A stretch of 43,591 nt of DNA from Novosphingobium sp. (GTDB lineage Bacteria; Pseudomonadota; Alphaproteobacteria; Sphingomonadales; Sphingomonadaceae). A model generated the notes under the pieces. The model searched no databases. It was not told the origin of the DNA and saw nothing but the letters and a program-made list of their open reading frames with translations. Both the position numbers and the translations under genes were made by a program. The stretch covers positions 1 to 43,591 of the forward strand of contig JACKKV010000011.1 of assembly GCA_024236235.1 (NCBI GenBank), read 5' to 3'. Positions 18,815 to 27,336 of this stretch are shown here, one piece after another (the first letter of the stretch is position 1; every line of letters begins with the position of its first letter).

Positions 18815-19093
18815 ATGACCGCACGTATCTATCAGCGCCCGAAGAACGCCATGCAATCGGGCAAGGCCCTCACCGATCAGTGGGTGCTCGAATTCGCTCC
18901 TGCCGAAGCGAAGAAGCCCGATCCGCTGATGGGCTGGGCCGGGAGCGGTGACACGCAGCAGCAGGTCCGGTTGAGTTTCCCAGATGAACAGGCCGCGCTC
19001 GCTTATGCCGCGAAATACGGCATCGCCGCGCGGGTCCATGCCACCCCGCCGCGCACGCTGAAAATCCAGGCTTACGCTGACAACTTCAGATAG
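18815..19093 (+). CDS. NADH dehydrogenase accessory subunit, NDUFS4-like (ETC complex I conserved region)
   Basis: A 92-residue protein matching the ETC complex I subunit region found in mitochondrial NDUFS4 and in alphaproteobacterial complex I. It is seen in MTARIYQRPKNAMQSGKALT, WVLEFAPAEAKKPDPLMGW, SGDTQQQVRLSFPDEQAAL and the end TLKIQAYADNFR. It would sit on the peripheral arm of NADH:ubiquinone oxidoreductase. The gene lies far from any nuo operon here, as is common, and is directly followed by the SRP RNA. Confidence 0.93.
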   Translation: MTARIYQRPKNAMQSGKALTDQWVLEFAPAEAKKPDPLMGWAGSGDTQQQVRLSFPDEQAALAYAAKYGIAARVHATPPRTLKIQAYADNFR

Positions 19094-19129
19094 GTTGCAT
19101 TTCCGCCTGACCGCCGCCATATGCGCGCC

Positions 19130-19219
19130 CGGGAGTCGGGTGGACGTTTGCGTTCGCGAACCTGGTCAGGTCCGGAAGGAAGCAGCCACAACGGATTGCG
19201 GCGGGTCGCCCGGCTCCTT
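19130..19219 (+). ncRNA. ffs: Signal recognition particle RNA, small bacterial type
   Basis: The conserved apical hairpin is plain: GAACCTGGTCAGGTCCGGAA followed by GGAAGCAGCC. The outer stem forms between GGAGTCGGG (19132-19140) and CCCGGCTCC (19209-19217) with one G-U pair, and a short run of T follows. The RNA partners Ffh in cotranslational membrane targeting. It sits in the gap between the NDUFS4-like gene and dnaX. Exact ends are estimated. Confidence 0.95.
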
Positions 19220-19260
19220 TTATCCCTGACATTTCCGCTGTGACCGCCTAGTCTCCCATC

Positions 19261-21057
19261 ATGCCCGATTCCACGGATATGTTCGGCGGCGATCCGCCCG
19301 AAGAGGAGCGCGAAGAGCCGCAGGCCAGCGCGGCCGAACTGGAGGCCGCCGGACAATCCGCGCTGTTTGGCGCACCGGCGGATCCAGTGCCTCCGCCCAT
19401 GCCTCCGCCTCCGCGCGCAGCCGTGGCTCATGCCGCGCAGCCCTATCGCGTGCTGGCCCGCAAATACCGCCCGCAGACCTTCTCCGAACTGATCGGGCAG
19501 GAAGCGATGGTACATACGCTGGCCAATGCGATTGCGCGCGAACGGCTGGCCCATGCCTTCCTGATGACCGGGGTGCGCGGGGTCGGCAAGACCTCAACCG
19601 CACGGCTGATCGCCAAGGCTCTCAACTGCGTGGGGCCGGACGGGCAGGGCGGGCCGACAATCGATCCCTGCGGCCAGTGTGAACCCTGCACCGCCATCGC
19701 CGAAGGGCGCCATATCGACGTGATCGAAATGGACGCGGCCAGCCATACCGGCGTCGACGATGTGCGCGAAATCATCGAAGCGGTGCGCTATGCCGCTGTA
19801 TCAGCGCGCTACAAAATCTATATCATTGACGAAGTCCACATGCTTTCCCGCAATGCGTTCAATGCCTTGCTCAAGACACTTGAGGAACCGCCTGCGCATG
19901 TGAAATTCCTCTTCGCAACGACTGAAGCGGACAAGCTGCCAGTCACGGTGCTGTCGCGTTGCCAGCGGTTCGACCTGCGCCGCATCCCCACCCCGATGCT
20001 CCAGGATCATTTTGCCGCCATCTGCGCCAGGGAAGGGGTGGATGCCGAAGCCGACGCGCTGGCGATGATCGCCGCCGCTGCCGAAGGCTCGGTTCGCGAC
20101 GGTCTGTCAATCCTTGATCAGGCGATTGCTCATGCCGATCTGGATACGGGCGGGATGGTCACTGCCGCGAAGGTGCGCGACATGCTGGGCCTGGCTGACA
20201 AGACCACGCAGCGCGAACTGCTCGTCGCCTTGCTGGGCGGTGATGGCAAGGCACTGCTTGAACTGGTGGACCGGCAATATGCGCTGGGGGTGGAGCCGCT
20301 GGCGCTGGTGCGCTCGGTCATGGAACTGACGCATCGCATCACCGTCGCCCAGATCGGCGGCAGCGCCGCCGAAGCGCCGACGGCGGAAGAACGTGCGGCG
20401 ATTGAAGAATGGGCGGGGCGGCTGGGGCCGGCGCAATTGCACCGCCTCTGGCAGCTCCTGCTCAAAGGGTACGAGGAAGTGCGCAATGCTCCGGACCCTC
20501 TGGTTTCGGCGCAGATGGCGCTGCTTCGCGTCATGCACGCGGCTGACATGCCTGATCCCGGCGCGCTGGCCCGCAAACTGGACGAGATCGCCGTCAACGG
20601 CGTGGCGCCTGCGGCGCCCGATGCGACCGGCGGTGGGGATGCAGCCCCGGCTGCTCTGGCATTGGGCGGGGATCCCGCACGCAGTTGGGAAGCGCTGGTC
20701 GAAGCGGTCGAGCGCTGCGGTCTGTTGTTGCTGGGCAGCAAGATGCGCCTGCAGGTACGGATCGTGTCGCTGGAACCGGGGCGGATCGCCTATGCGCTGG
20801 CATCCGGTTTTACGCAGGATCTTGGACCGGAACTGCGCGACGGGCTGTTGCAGGCCACGGGCCAGCGCTGGGAGACAGAGTTGCGGCCCGACGGCGGAAT
20901 GCCAAGCCTGAGCGAGCAGGACAATGCGCGCGTTGCCGAAGCGCAGGCCGCTGTGCGCCGCGATCCGCTGGTGGAGGCTGCCTTTGCCGCCTTTCCCGCT
21001 GCTGAGCTGGTCGATGACGAACAACCCCTGCCCATGGGCAGGCGGCAATGGAATTGA
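19261..21057 (+). CDS. dnaX: DNA polymerase III gamma/tau subunit
   Basis: The 598-residue clamp-loader ATPase of the replicative polymerase. A proline-rich N-terminal extension of about 60 residues (PPPMPPPPRAAVAHAAQP) precedes the core RKYRPQTFSELIGQE. Walker A is GVRGVGKTSTARL, the zinc module has the Cys run CGQCEPC, Walker B is IIDEVHMLSRNAFN and the arginine finger region is LSRCQRFDLRRI. The tau-specific C-terminal part is present. No programmed frameshift site was searched for exhaustively. It follows the SRP RNA and precedes ybaB by 18 bases; recR, which often follows, is absent. Confidence 0.97.
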   Translation: MPDSTDMFGGDPPEEEREEPQASAAELEAAGQSALFGAPADPVPPPMPPPPRAAVAHAAQPYRVLARKYRPQTFSELIGQEAMVHTLANAIARERLAHAFLMTGVRGVGKTSTARLIAKALNCVGPDGQGGPTIDPCGQCEPCTAIAEGRHIDVIEMDAASHTGVDDVREIIEAVRYAAVSARYKIYIIDEVHMLSRNAFNALLKTLEEPPAHVKFLFATTEADKLPVTVLSRCQRFDLRRIPTPMLQDHFAAICAREGVDAEADALAMIAAAAEGSVRDGLSILDQAIAHADLDTGGMVTAAKVRDMLGLADKTTQRELLVALLGGDGKALLELVDRQYALGVEPLALVRSVMELTHRITVAQIGGSAAEAPTAEERAAIEEWAGRLGPAQLHRLWQLLLKGYEEVRNAPDPLVSAQMALLRVMHAADMPDPGALARKLDEIAVNGVAPAAPDATGGGDAAPAALALGGDPARSWEALVEAVERCGLLLLGSKMRLQVRIVSLEPGRIAYALASGFTQDLGPELRDGLLQATGQRWETELRPDGGMPSLSEQDNARVAEAQAAVRRDPLVEAAFAAFPAAELVDDEQPLPMGRRQWN

Positions 21058-21075
21058 ACTTTAAGGAATAATCCC

Positions 21076-21417
21076 ATGAAATCGATGGAAGAGATGATCC
21101 AGGCCGCGCAACAGGCGGCGGAGACGATCCAGAAGCAGATGACCGAGGCCCAGGCCAAGCTCGACTCGATCGAGGTGGAAGGGGTGTCAGGCGGCGGCAT
21201 GGTGAAGATTCGCTGCACCGCCAAGGGGCGCGTGGTGGGTGTAGCGATTGATGACGGCCTCATGAACCCCGCGGAAAAGCAGATGCTTGAAGATCTTGTC
21301 GCGGCGGCCTTCAATGATGCGCGCAGCAAGGCCGATCAGGTAAGCGGGGAAGAAATGGCCAGGATGCAGCAGGGGCTGGGCCTGCCGCCGGGCTTCAATC
21401 TGCCGGGCATGGGCTGA
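21076..21417 (+). CDS. ybaB: YbaB/EbfC family nucleoid-associated protein
   Basis: A 113-residue DNA-binding protein forming tweezers-like dimers. It has the N-terminal coiled coil MKSMEEMIQAAQQAAETIQK, the strand region VSGGGMVKIRCTAKGRVVGV and the end QQGLGLPPGFNLPGMG, all typical. It is cotranscribed with dnaX, the classic arrangement, but recR does not follow; a convergent mntP gene comes instead. Confidence 0.95.
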   Translation: MKSMEEMIQAAQQAAETIQKQMTEAQAKLDSIEVEGVSGGGMVKIRCTAKGRVVGVAIDDGLMNPAEKQMLEDLVAAAFNDARSKADQVSGEEMARMQQGLGLPPGFNLPGMG

Positions 21418-21459
21418 CGCAAGGCGGATTTTCCAATCTTGCTGGCGGGGCGACGCCGC

Positions 21460-22017
21460 TCAGCCACCGAAGAACTGGTGTTCGATGAAGATGCGCACAC
21501 CAAGCCCGATCAGCATGATGCCGCCGATGATTTCGGCGGGTTTGCCCAGCCGGTCGCTGGCGAACTTGCCAAGCATCACTCCGCCCGCGCAAAGAACGGC
21601 GGTGACGATGCCGATCGTCGCGCAGGCCAGCAAGATCGGCGCGCCCAGCGTGGGCAAGGTCAGCCCTGCCACTGCGGCGTCAATGCTTGTCGCGATGGAC
21701 GCTGTCAGCAGCGCCCAGCCGGTCAGCGGTTTGGGCGCATCTCCTTCGGCGCGGCTCAGCCCCTCCCAGGCCAGGCGTGTGCCAAGAAATCCCAGCAGGA
21801 TCAGCGCGATCCAGTGATCGACGGACTGGATAAGAGAGAGGAATGCAATCCCCGGCAGCCACCCGGCCAGCGGCATGATCGCCTGGGCCAGGCCGAACGC
21901 CCCGGCGATGAGCGCAATCTTCGCCGCATTGGGGCGAAAGGCCGCCCCCTGTGAAATGGACACGGCGAAGGCGTCCATGGCGAGGCCGAGCGCAAGGACA
22001 AGCAGCGAGAGAATCAT
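21460..22017 (-). CDS. mntP: Manganese efflux pump MntP
   Basis: A 185-residue inner-membrane exporter of Mn(II) with six predicted spans. The two halves carry the conserved acidic residues: ALGLAMDAFAVSISQGAAF in helix 1 and TASIATSIDAAVAGLTL in the second half. The start at 22017 (MILSLLVLALG) gives the family length; the open frame to 22053 adds nothing conserved. I looked for a yybP-ykoY manganese riboswitch in the upstream 200 bases and could not recognise one. It converges with ybaB. Confidence 0.93.
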   Translation of the reverse strand: MILSLLVLALGLAMDAFAVSISQGAAFRPNAAKIALIAGAFGLAQAIMPLAGWLPGIAFLSLIQSVDHWIALILLGFLGTRLAWEGLSRAEGDAPKPLTGWALLTASIATSIDAAVAGLTLPTLGAPILLACATIGIVTAVLCAGGVMLGKFASDRLGKPAEIIGGIMLIGLGVRIFIEHQFFGG

Positions 22018-22229
22018 CTGCGAGCCAGTGAGGGGGATTGCGCGCCGAAACAAGTGTTACGGGGTGAACCGGAAGGCTGTTTCATTCTTCTCGAATTTCT
22101 TTGATGGAATGTCGCCCTGCGGCGAGTCCACAGCTTAACGCAGGCACCCCATTGCGGGCTTGCCGGGCGATACCCATATTGCCGCCAGACGGGCCGGTGT
22201 CGGCCTGAACAAAAACTGATCGAGAATCC

Positions 22230-24623
22230 ATGACTCTTTTTCCACTGCTTCCGCTTCGTGACATTGTCGTCTTCCCCGGCATGGTCGTGCCCCTGTTCGT
22301 CGGGCGCGAAAAATCGGTGGCCGCGCTGGAGACGGCGATGGCTGGCGACAAGGATATCTTCCTGCTTGCGCAGCTCGACCCCGGGTGTGACGATCCGGAC
22401 CGCGACGATCTTTATGACGTGGGCGTCGTGGCGCAGGTGCTGCAATTGCTCAAACTGCCTGATGGCACGGTGCGTGTGCTGGTCGAGGGAGGCCGCCGCG
22501 CCCGGATTCAGGGGCTGCGCGAGGAACGCGAATTTGTTGTCGCCGAAGTGGAGATGATTGACGAGGAAAACGTGGCTGGAACTGAAGTGTCCGCCATGAT
22601 GCGCAGCGTCGTCGATCAGTTTGGCGAATATGCCAAGCTCAACAAGAAGCTGCCCGAAGATCTGGGCGAGCAACTGGCTGATATCAGTGATGCCGCGCGG
22701 CTCGCCGATACGATCGCCGCCAATCTCAACGCAAAGGTTTCGGACAAGCAGGCGCTGCTGACTGAACCCGATCCGCTCAAGCGGCTGGAAATGGTCTTTT
22801 CCTTCATGGAAGGGGAGCTTTCGGTGCTGCAGGTAGAGCGCAAGATCCGCGGTCGCGTGAAGCGGCAGATGGAAAAGACGCAGCGCGAATATTATCTCAA
22901 CGAACAGCTCAAGGCGATCCAGAGCGAGCTGGGCGGCGGCGATGGCGAGGACGGTGACGAGATCGCCGAACTTCAGGCCAGGATTGACGGCCTCAAGCTC
23001 TCCAAGGAAGCCAAGACCAAGGCGGAAACCGAACTCAAGAAGCTCAAGACCATGCAGCCGATGAGCGCGGAGGCCACGGTCATCCGCAATTATCTGGATG
23101 TGTTGCTGGGCCTGCCATGGGGCAAGAAAAGCCGCCTGAAGAAGGATATCGCCAAGGCCCAGGCGGTCCTGGATCAGGATCACTATGCGCTCGACAAGGT
23201 GAAGGAACGGATCGTCGAATATCTCGCGGTTCAGGCCCGCACGAACAAGTTGAAGGGGCCGATCTTGTGCCTTGTCGGCCCGCCGGGTGTCGGCAAGACC
23301 TCGCTCGGCAAGAGCATCGCCCGCGCAACGGGCCGCGAATTCGTGCGTCAGTCGCTGGGCGGGGTGCGTGACGAGGCCGAGATTCGCGGCCATCGCCGCA
23401 CCTATATCGGCTCGCTGCCCGGCAAGATCATTTCCAACCTGAAGAAGGCGGGTACGTCCAATCCGCTGTTCCTGCTCGACGAAATCGACAAGCTGGGCCA
23501 GGATTTCCGGGGCGATCCGGCATCGGCCCTGCTCGAAGTGCTTGATCCGGAACAGAACGCCAAATTCCAGGACCATTATCTGGAACTGGATTACGATCTT
23601 TCGGACATCATGTTCGTCACCACGGCGAACAGCCTGAACCTGCCCCAGCCGCTGCTGGACCGGATGGAGATCATCCGGCTGGAAGGCTATACCGAAGATG
23701 AAAAGCTCGAAATCGCGCAGCGCCACCTGATCCCGAAGCAGGTGCAGCAGCACGGGCTGAAGAAGGGCGAGTTTACGCTGACCGAGGATGGCCTGCGCGA
23801 TCTGATCCGCTATTACACGCGCGAGGCGGGCGTGCGCACGCTGGAACGCGAAATCGCGCGGCTGGCGCGCAAGAGCCTGCGCAAGATTCTGGAAAAACAG
23901 GCCAAAAGCGTCACCATTACGCCTGAAAACCTGGGCGACTTCGCCGGGGTGCGCAAATTCAAGCATGGTATGTCCGAAGAAGAGGCGCAGGTCGGCGCCG
24001 TCACCGGTCTGGCCTGGACCGAGGTTGGCGGCGAACTGCTGACCATCGAAAGCGTGACTACCCCCGGCAAGGGTGAAATCAAGACGACCGGCAAGCTGGG
24101 CGAAGTGATGACGGAATCGGTTGCCGCAGCCTTCAGCTTCGTGAAGGCGCGCGCGCCCGCTTACGGCATCAAGCCCTCGCTCTTCCAGCGCAGGAACATC
24201 CATATCCATCTGCCCGAAGGCGCGGTGCCCAAGGACGGGCCGAGCGCGGGCGTGGGCATGGTTACCTCTATCGTTTCCTCGCTCACCGGTATTGCTGTCC
24301 GGCCCGATGTGGCGATGACGGGTGAAGTAACCCTGCGCGGGCGGGTGCTGGCCATTGGCGGCCTCAAGGAAAAGCTGTTGGCCGCGTTGCGCGGGGGTAT
24401 CAAGACCGTGCTGATCCCGGAAGAAAACGTGAAGGATCTTGCCGAAATACCCGAGAACATCAAACAGGGTCTGGAAATCGTGCCGGTGGCGCATGTCGAT
24501 GCGGTGCTTGAACGCGCGCTGGTGAGCATGCCGGTCGCGATCGAGTGGAGCGAGGCAGACGATCTGGCGAGCCAGCCTGGCGTCACTGTTGGCGAAGGGG
24601 CAGCGGCGACGACCGCTCATTAA
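22230..24623 (+). CDS. lon: ATP-dependent protease Lon
   Basis: A 797-residue Lon A-type protease that degrades misfolded and regulatory proteins. It has the N-terminal substrate domain (LPLRDIVVFPGMVVPLFVGR), a coiled coil including REYYLNEQLKAIQSELGG, Walker A GPPGVGKTSLGKSIA, Walker B LFLLDEIDKLG, and the Ser-Lys active site. The catalytic Ser lies in PKDGPSAGVGM and the Lys in GLKEKLLAALRGGIK. Length and start are normal. It precedes the HU gene by about 240 bases, the standard lon-hupB order. Heat-shock control is common for lon, but I did not find a clean sigma-32 promoter. Confidence 0.98.
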   Translation: MTLFPLLPLRDIVVFPGMVVPLFVGREKSVAALETAMAGDKDIFLLAQLDPGCDDPDRDDLYDVGVVAQVLQLLKLPDGTVRVLVEGGRRARIQGLREEREFVVAEVEMIDEENVAGTEVSAMMRSVVDQFGEYAKLNKKLPEDLGEQLADISDAARLADTIAANLNAKVSDKQALLTEPDPLKRLEMVFSFMEGELSVLQVERKIRGRVKRQMEKTQREYYLNEQLKAIQSELGGGDGEDGDEIAELQARIDGLKLSKEAKTKAETELKKLKTMQPMSAEATVIRNYLDVLLGLPWGKKSRLKKDIAKAQAVLDQDHYALDKVKERIVEYLAVQARTNKLKGPILCLVGPPGVGKTSLGKSIARATGREFVRQSLGGVRDEAEIRGHRRTYIGSLPGKIISNLKKAGTSNPLFLLDEIDKLGQDFRGDPASALLEVLDPEQNAKFQDHYLELDYDLSDIMFVTTANSLNLPQPLLDRMEIIRLEGYTEDEKLEIAQRHLIPKQVQQHGLKKGEFTLTEDGLRDLIRYYTREAGVRTLEREIARLARKSLRKILEKQAKSVTITPENLGDFAGVRKFKHGMSEEEAQVGAVTGLAWTEVGGELLTIESVTTPGKGEIKTTGKLGEVMTESVAAAFSFVKARAPAYGIKPSLFQRRNIHIHLPEGAVPKDGPSAGVGMVTSIVSSLTGIAVRPDVAMTGEVTLRGRVLAIGGLKEKLLAALRGGIKTVLIPEENVKDLAEIPENIKQGLEIVPVAHVDAVLERALVSMPVAIEWSEADDLASQPGVTVGEGAAATTAH

Positions 24624-24765
24624 GCCTGCTGCGTCGCAGCGAATCGGAAGCTCTCGACGGTGACTTGAGCCATGCTGCGCCGCACCAACGGCGCACATAG
24701 CCCTCCGCTCGTCGAAAAACTTTGGTTAATTCGCAGAAACCAGCGCTTTTGCGGGCTTTTTGCCT

Positions 24766-24795
24766 TTGACAGTTGGCACAAAAACCGCTCAATTC
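24766..24795 (+). promoter_or_regulatory. Candidate -35 box of the HU gene promoter
   Basis: A perfect TTGACA at 24766-24771 lies 90 bases before the HU start, in a T-rich patch after lon. The -10 box 17 bases on (about 24789-24794) is poor (TCAATT), so only the -35 element is convincing. Confidence 0.35.
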
Positions 24796-24860
24796 CCCGA
24801 CCGTCTGAGAGGCGATTCCACGACCAGGCAAATCCACAAGGTAGGGGGTTTTATAACACC

Positions 24861-25133
24861 ATGAACAAGAACGATCTGATTAGTGCTGTTGCCGACGCCA
24901 GCGGGCTTTCGCGCAGCGATGCCACCAAGGCCGTCGAAGGCGTTTTCGATTCCATCACCAGCGCCCTGTCGAAGGGTGACGAAGTTCGCCTGGTCGGCTT
25001 CGGCACGTTCTCGACTGCCAAGCGCAAGGCTTCGACCGGACGCAATCCGCGTACGGGCGAGACGATGACGATCAAGGCTTCGACCCAGCCCAAGTTCAAG
25101 GCTGGCAAGGGTCTGAAAGACGCCGTCAACTAA
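24861..25133 (+). CDS. hupB: DNA-binding protein HU
   Basis: A 90-residue HU-type histone-like protein that bends and compacts DNA. It shows MNKNDLISAVADASGLSRSD, then GDEVRLVGFGTFSTAKRKAS, the beta-arm with TGRNPRTGE and TMTIKASTQPKFKAGKGLKD. The true start is the ATG at 24861; the frame is open back to 24672 without conservation. A strong terminator follows. Confidence 0.97.
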   Translation: MNKNDLISAVADASGLSRSDATKAVEGVFDSITSALSKGDEVRLVGFGTFSTAKRKASTGRNPRTGETMTIKASTQPKFKAGKGLKDAVN

Positions 25134-25179
25134 TTCCGCCAGCTTGCGGGCCGCACGCCTCGCGGTCCGAAATGCGATA

Positions 25180-25215
25180 ACGCCGTGCCCGCCACCGTGC
25201 GGGCGCGGCGTTTTT
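25180..25215 (+). terminator. Intrinsic terminator after HU
   Basis: ACGCCGTGCCCGC (25180-25192) pairs with GCGGGCGCGGCGT (25199-25211) with one wobble pair, loop of six, followed by TTTT. Confidence 0.92.
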
Positions 25216-25249
25216 CTATGAACTGCCCGGTCCGGTGGTGCAGCCGGTC

Positions 25250-26104
25250 TCAGCGCGCCAGTTGCACCAGCGCCATCGGCGCGGCCTGACCCTGAACGCC
25301 GACTCGCCATTCCAGCTGCTTGCCGCTGGCGTTTGCCTGCGGTCCTTCATCCGTGTTGTTGGCCAGCACCGCGCCATTAGTGGTCAGGGTGAAGCGCCCG
25401 TCCAGCACCGGCGCACCCGGCTTGCCGGTTTCCGCATCCGCCGGGGCAAGGCTCTTGCCCAGGGCCATCATCTGCATCGGATCATTGGCCGATGCGGAAA
25501 AGGCGGGGGCGTCCATGCGCACGGTCCCGTCCTGGCGCAGGGCGATCTGCACGAACGGGTTCGTGCCAGGAAAGCGTTCGATCGTCGGGAAGGCAAAGTC
25601 ATGATCCAGCGTTCCGACGATTTCGACATTGACCATGAACAGCCCGTCGCCCTTGTATTCCACGCGCTTCCAGCCGCGCTGACGTTGCAGCCGCTCAGTC
25701 AGTTCCTGCGCTGCCTTGGGGTCTGAGAAATCGATGCCGCCCATGAAGGCGCGCATCTTTTCCGCCTCGCGCTTGCGGCTGGCTGCGCGTTCAGCCTTGC
25801 CGTCTTCCCACGCTTCGCGCTGGCTGGTGATTTCCTGCTCGGAGCACGGGCGGGATTCGCCCGTATCGTCATCGTAGCAGCCGCTCTCCGAAAATGCCTC
25901 GTCCTCACCCGGTTGCGCCAGCTTGCTCAGCGCGAGCATGTGAATCTCGCCATTGTATGTGAAGGTGAAGCGCCCGTCGTCACGAATGTCCAGCGCCGAG
26001 ACGAATCGACCCGGCGCGATGAAGCAGGACGAAAGCAGGGCAGCCGATCCGACCAGCAAAAGCAGTGCGGCGATCCGGCGCCAAAGCGAGGTAATCAGCA
26101 TCAT
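25250..26104 (-). CDS. Predicted lipoprotein, unknown function
   Basis: A 284-residue protein with a basic N-terminus, hydrophobic leader and lipobox LLSSC (MLITSLWRRIAALLLLVGSA). The mature part begins with strands such as RFTFTYNGEIHMLAL, has a Cys pair region (ESGCYDDDTGESRPCSEQE), then a charged helix (REAWEDGKAERAASRKREAEK) and a C-terminal beta-rich part with RFTLTTNGAVLANNTDEGP. It resembles uncharacterised sphingomonad proteins; I assign no function. GGAAGGAA precedes the double ATG at 26104/26101. It lies directly downstream of rlmB (gap 13 bases), so it is probably cotranscribed. Confidence 0.8.
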   Translation of the reverse strand: MMLITSLWRRIAALLLLVGSAALLSSCFIAPGRFVSALDIRDDGRFTFTYNGEIHMLALSKLAQPGEDEAFSESGCYDDDTGESRPCSEQEITSQREAWEDGKAERAASRKREAEKMRAFMGGIDFSDPKAAQELTERLQRQRGWKRVEYKGDGLFMVNVEIVGTLDHDFAFPTIERFPGTNPFVQIALRQDGTVRMDAPAFSASANDPMQMMALGKSLAPADAETGKPGAPVLDGRFTLTTNGAVLANNTDEGPQANASGKQLEWRVGVQGQAAPMALVQLAR

Positions 26105-26117
26105 CGATTCCTTCCGG

Positions 26118-26909
26118 TTATCGGCTGGCCACGGCATAGAGGGCGATGGCCGCGGCGTTAGAGACGTTGAGGCTTTCCATTTCGCTGCTGATCGGCAGCC
26201 GGGCCAATGCGTCACAATGCCCGGCGACATTCTGGCGCATGCCTTCGCCTTCCGCGCCCAGCACCAGCGCGACCGGCCCGGCGGGCAGTGCCGCAGCCAG
26301 GGTAGTGTCCGCTTCCCCGGCAAGGCCAATCCGCCAGTAGCCGGCCTCCGCCATTTCCTCCATCGCCCGCGCCAGATTGACGACCCGCACCCAGGGCACG
26401 ATTTCCAGCGCGCCTGATGCCGATTTGGCGACCACACCGGATTCGGGCGGGGCATGCCGGTCCTGCGTCACGACTGCGCAGGCATTGAAAGCGGCGGCTG
26501 AACGAAGGATCGCCCCTACATTATGAGGGTCAGTCACCTGATCGAGCACGACCAGTGGGCGTGCCGCTGCGGCATCGAGCACCTCGTCGAGATGGACATC
26601 GGGCAGCGGTTCGCATTCCAGCACCAGGCCCTGATGCGGCGCGTCGCGCGGGACCAGCCGGGCAAGATCGGCGGGGGCTGCATATTCCAGCGGGAAATCG
26701 GCGGGCAGTTCGCCGTCCAGCGATTCGACGCCCTCGCGTGTTGCCCACAGCTTGCGATGCTCGCGTTCAGGGTTGAGCAGCGCCGCCTCGACCGCATGGC
26801 GCCCCCACAGGCGGACCATGCCCTTCGACGCCCGCCCGCTGCCGCGCCCGCCCTGCATGCGCCCGGCCCGGCCGCGCAAGGCGCGCTTGTCGGTGCTTCT
26901 TCCCATCAT
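26118..26909 (-). CDS. rlmB: 23S rRNA (guanosine-2'-O-)-methyltransferase RlmB, SpoU family
   Basis: A 263-residue SPOUT methyltransferase predicted to methylate G2251 in 23S rRNA. An N-terminal Arg/Gly-rich tail (RGRAGRMQGGRGSGRASKG) precedes the L30-like substrate domain (MVRLWGRHAVEAALLNPERE). The SpoU motifs are LDQVTDPHNVGAILRSAAAF (1), VLGAEGEGMRQ (2) and ISSEMESLNVSNAAAIALY (3). The start is the ATG pair at 26909/26906, preceded by GGGACAAG. It is divergent from tRNA-Tyr. Confidence 0.95.
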   Translation of the reverse strand: MMGRSTDKRALRGRAGRMQGGRGSGRASKGMVRLWGRHAVEAALLNPEREHRKLWATREGVESLDGELPADFPLEYAAPADLARLVPRDAPHQGLVLECEPLPDVHLDEVLDAAAARPLVVLDQVTDPHNVGAILRSAAAFNACAVVTQDRHAPPESGVVAKSASGALEIVPWVRVVNLARAMEEMAEAGYWRIGLAGEADTTLAAALPAGPVALVLGAEGEGMRQNVAGHCDALARLPISSEMESLNVSNAAAIALYAVASR

Positions 26910-27058
26910 CTTGTCCCTGTAAACATCTGTGATCCCTCTCCTGCCAGCCGCCCCATTGACAGGCAAGCGTCGCTTCGCCAAAGGGGCGCCTCTCGGCCGG
27001 GCGGCTCTTGTGAAAGGGCCACCAGACATGCGGGGCAACCCGTGACCGGCAATGGTGT

Positions 27059-27144
27059 GGACAGGTGGCCGAGTGGTTAAAGGCAGCAGACTGTAAATCT
27101 GCCCGCGTGAGCGTACGCTGGTTCGAATCCAGCCCTGTCCACCA
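27059..27144 (+). tRNA. tRNA-Tyr (anticodon GTA), island insertion site
   Basis: Long-variable-arm tRNA. The acceptor stem GGACAGG pairs with CCTGTCC (27134-27140), the D-arm has TGGCCGAGTGGTTAAAGGC, the anticodon stem-loop GCAGACTGTAAATCTGC carries GTA, the variable arm is CCGCGTGAGCGTACG, and the T-loop is GGTTCGAATCC. Discriminator A and CCA are encoded. The integrase gene starts 192 bases downstream. The tRNA 3' end would form attL and stays functional. Confidence 0.97.
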
Positions 27145-27146
27145 CC
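27121..27146 (+). repeat. attL candidate at the tRNA-Tyr 3' end
   Basis: The last 24 bases of tRNA-Tyr plus two are echoed, imperfectly, at 35269-35293. Shared parts are GTTCGA, AGCCCTG and CCACCACC. This is the usual target of P4-type integrases. Confidence 0.6.
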
Positions 27147-27257
27147 CCCTTATTCGCCAGCGTCCGTACATAACCGTGGAAATCCCGGAAATTCGAGCTT
27201 ATATGTCTGTTCACGCCTGCTAGCGTTCGCTGCTGTTTGCGTGCAGCTGGATGCAAG

Positions 27258-27333
27258 TGTGGGGCAAATGTGGGGCGGAATCTGGCTTGCCCCACATTTT
27301 TCCCCTCTTTTGCCGGGCTAGAAAGTGTGGGGC
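27258..27333 (+). repeat. Left cluster of TGTGGGGC octamers, likely integrase arm sites
   Basis: TGTGGGGC occurs at 27258-27265, 27269-27276, inverted at 27289-27296, and again at 27326-27333, just before the integrase ATG. Two more direct copies sit at the right end of the island (35197-35216). Repeated short boxes at both ends, inside the att cores, fit arm-type binding sites of a tyrosine recombinase or its directionality factor. The copies overlap the integrase promoter region, so autoregulation is plausible. Confidence 0.65.
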
Positions 27334-27336
27334 GAA

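Noticed and set aside
22018..22229. Manganese riboswitch (yybP-ykoY) before mntP or heat-shock promoter before lon
   Set aside because: I could not find the conserved riboswitch loops. The CTTG...CCCAT pair at 22159-22177 has a spacer far too short for sigma-32.
22014..24698. 894-codon minus-strand frame opposite lon
   Set aside because: Lon on the plus strand has all family motifs; the minus frame is a composition effect with no recognisable domain.
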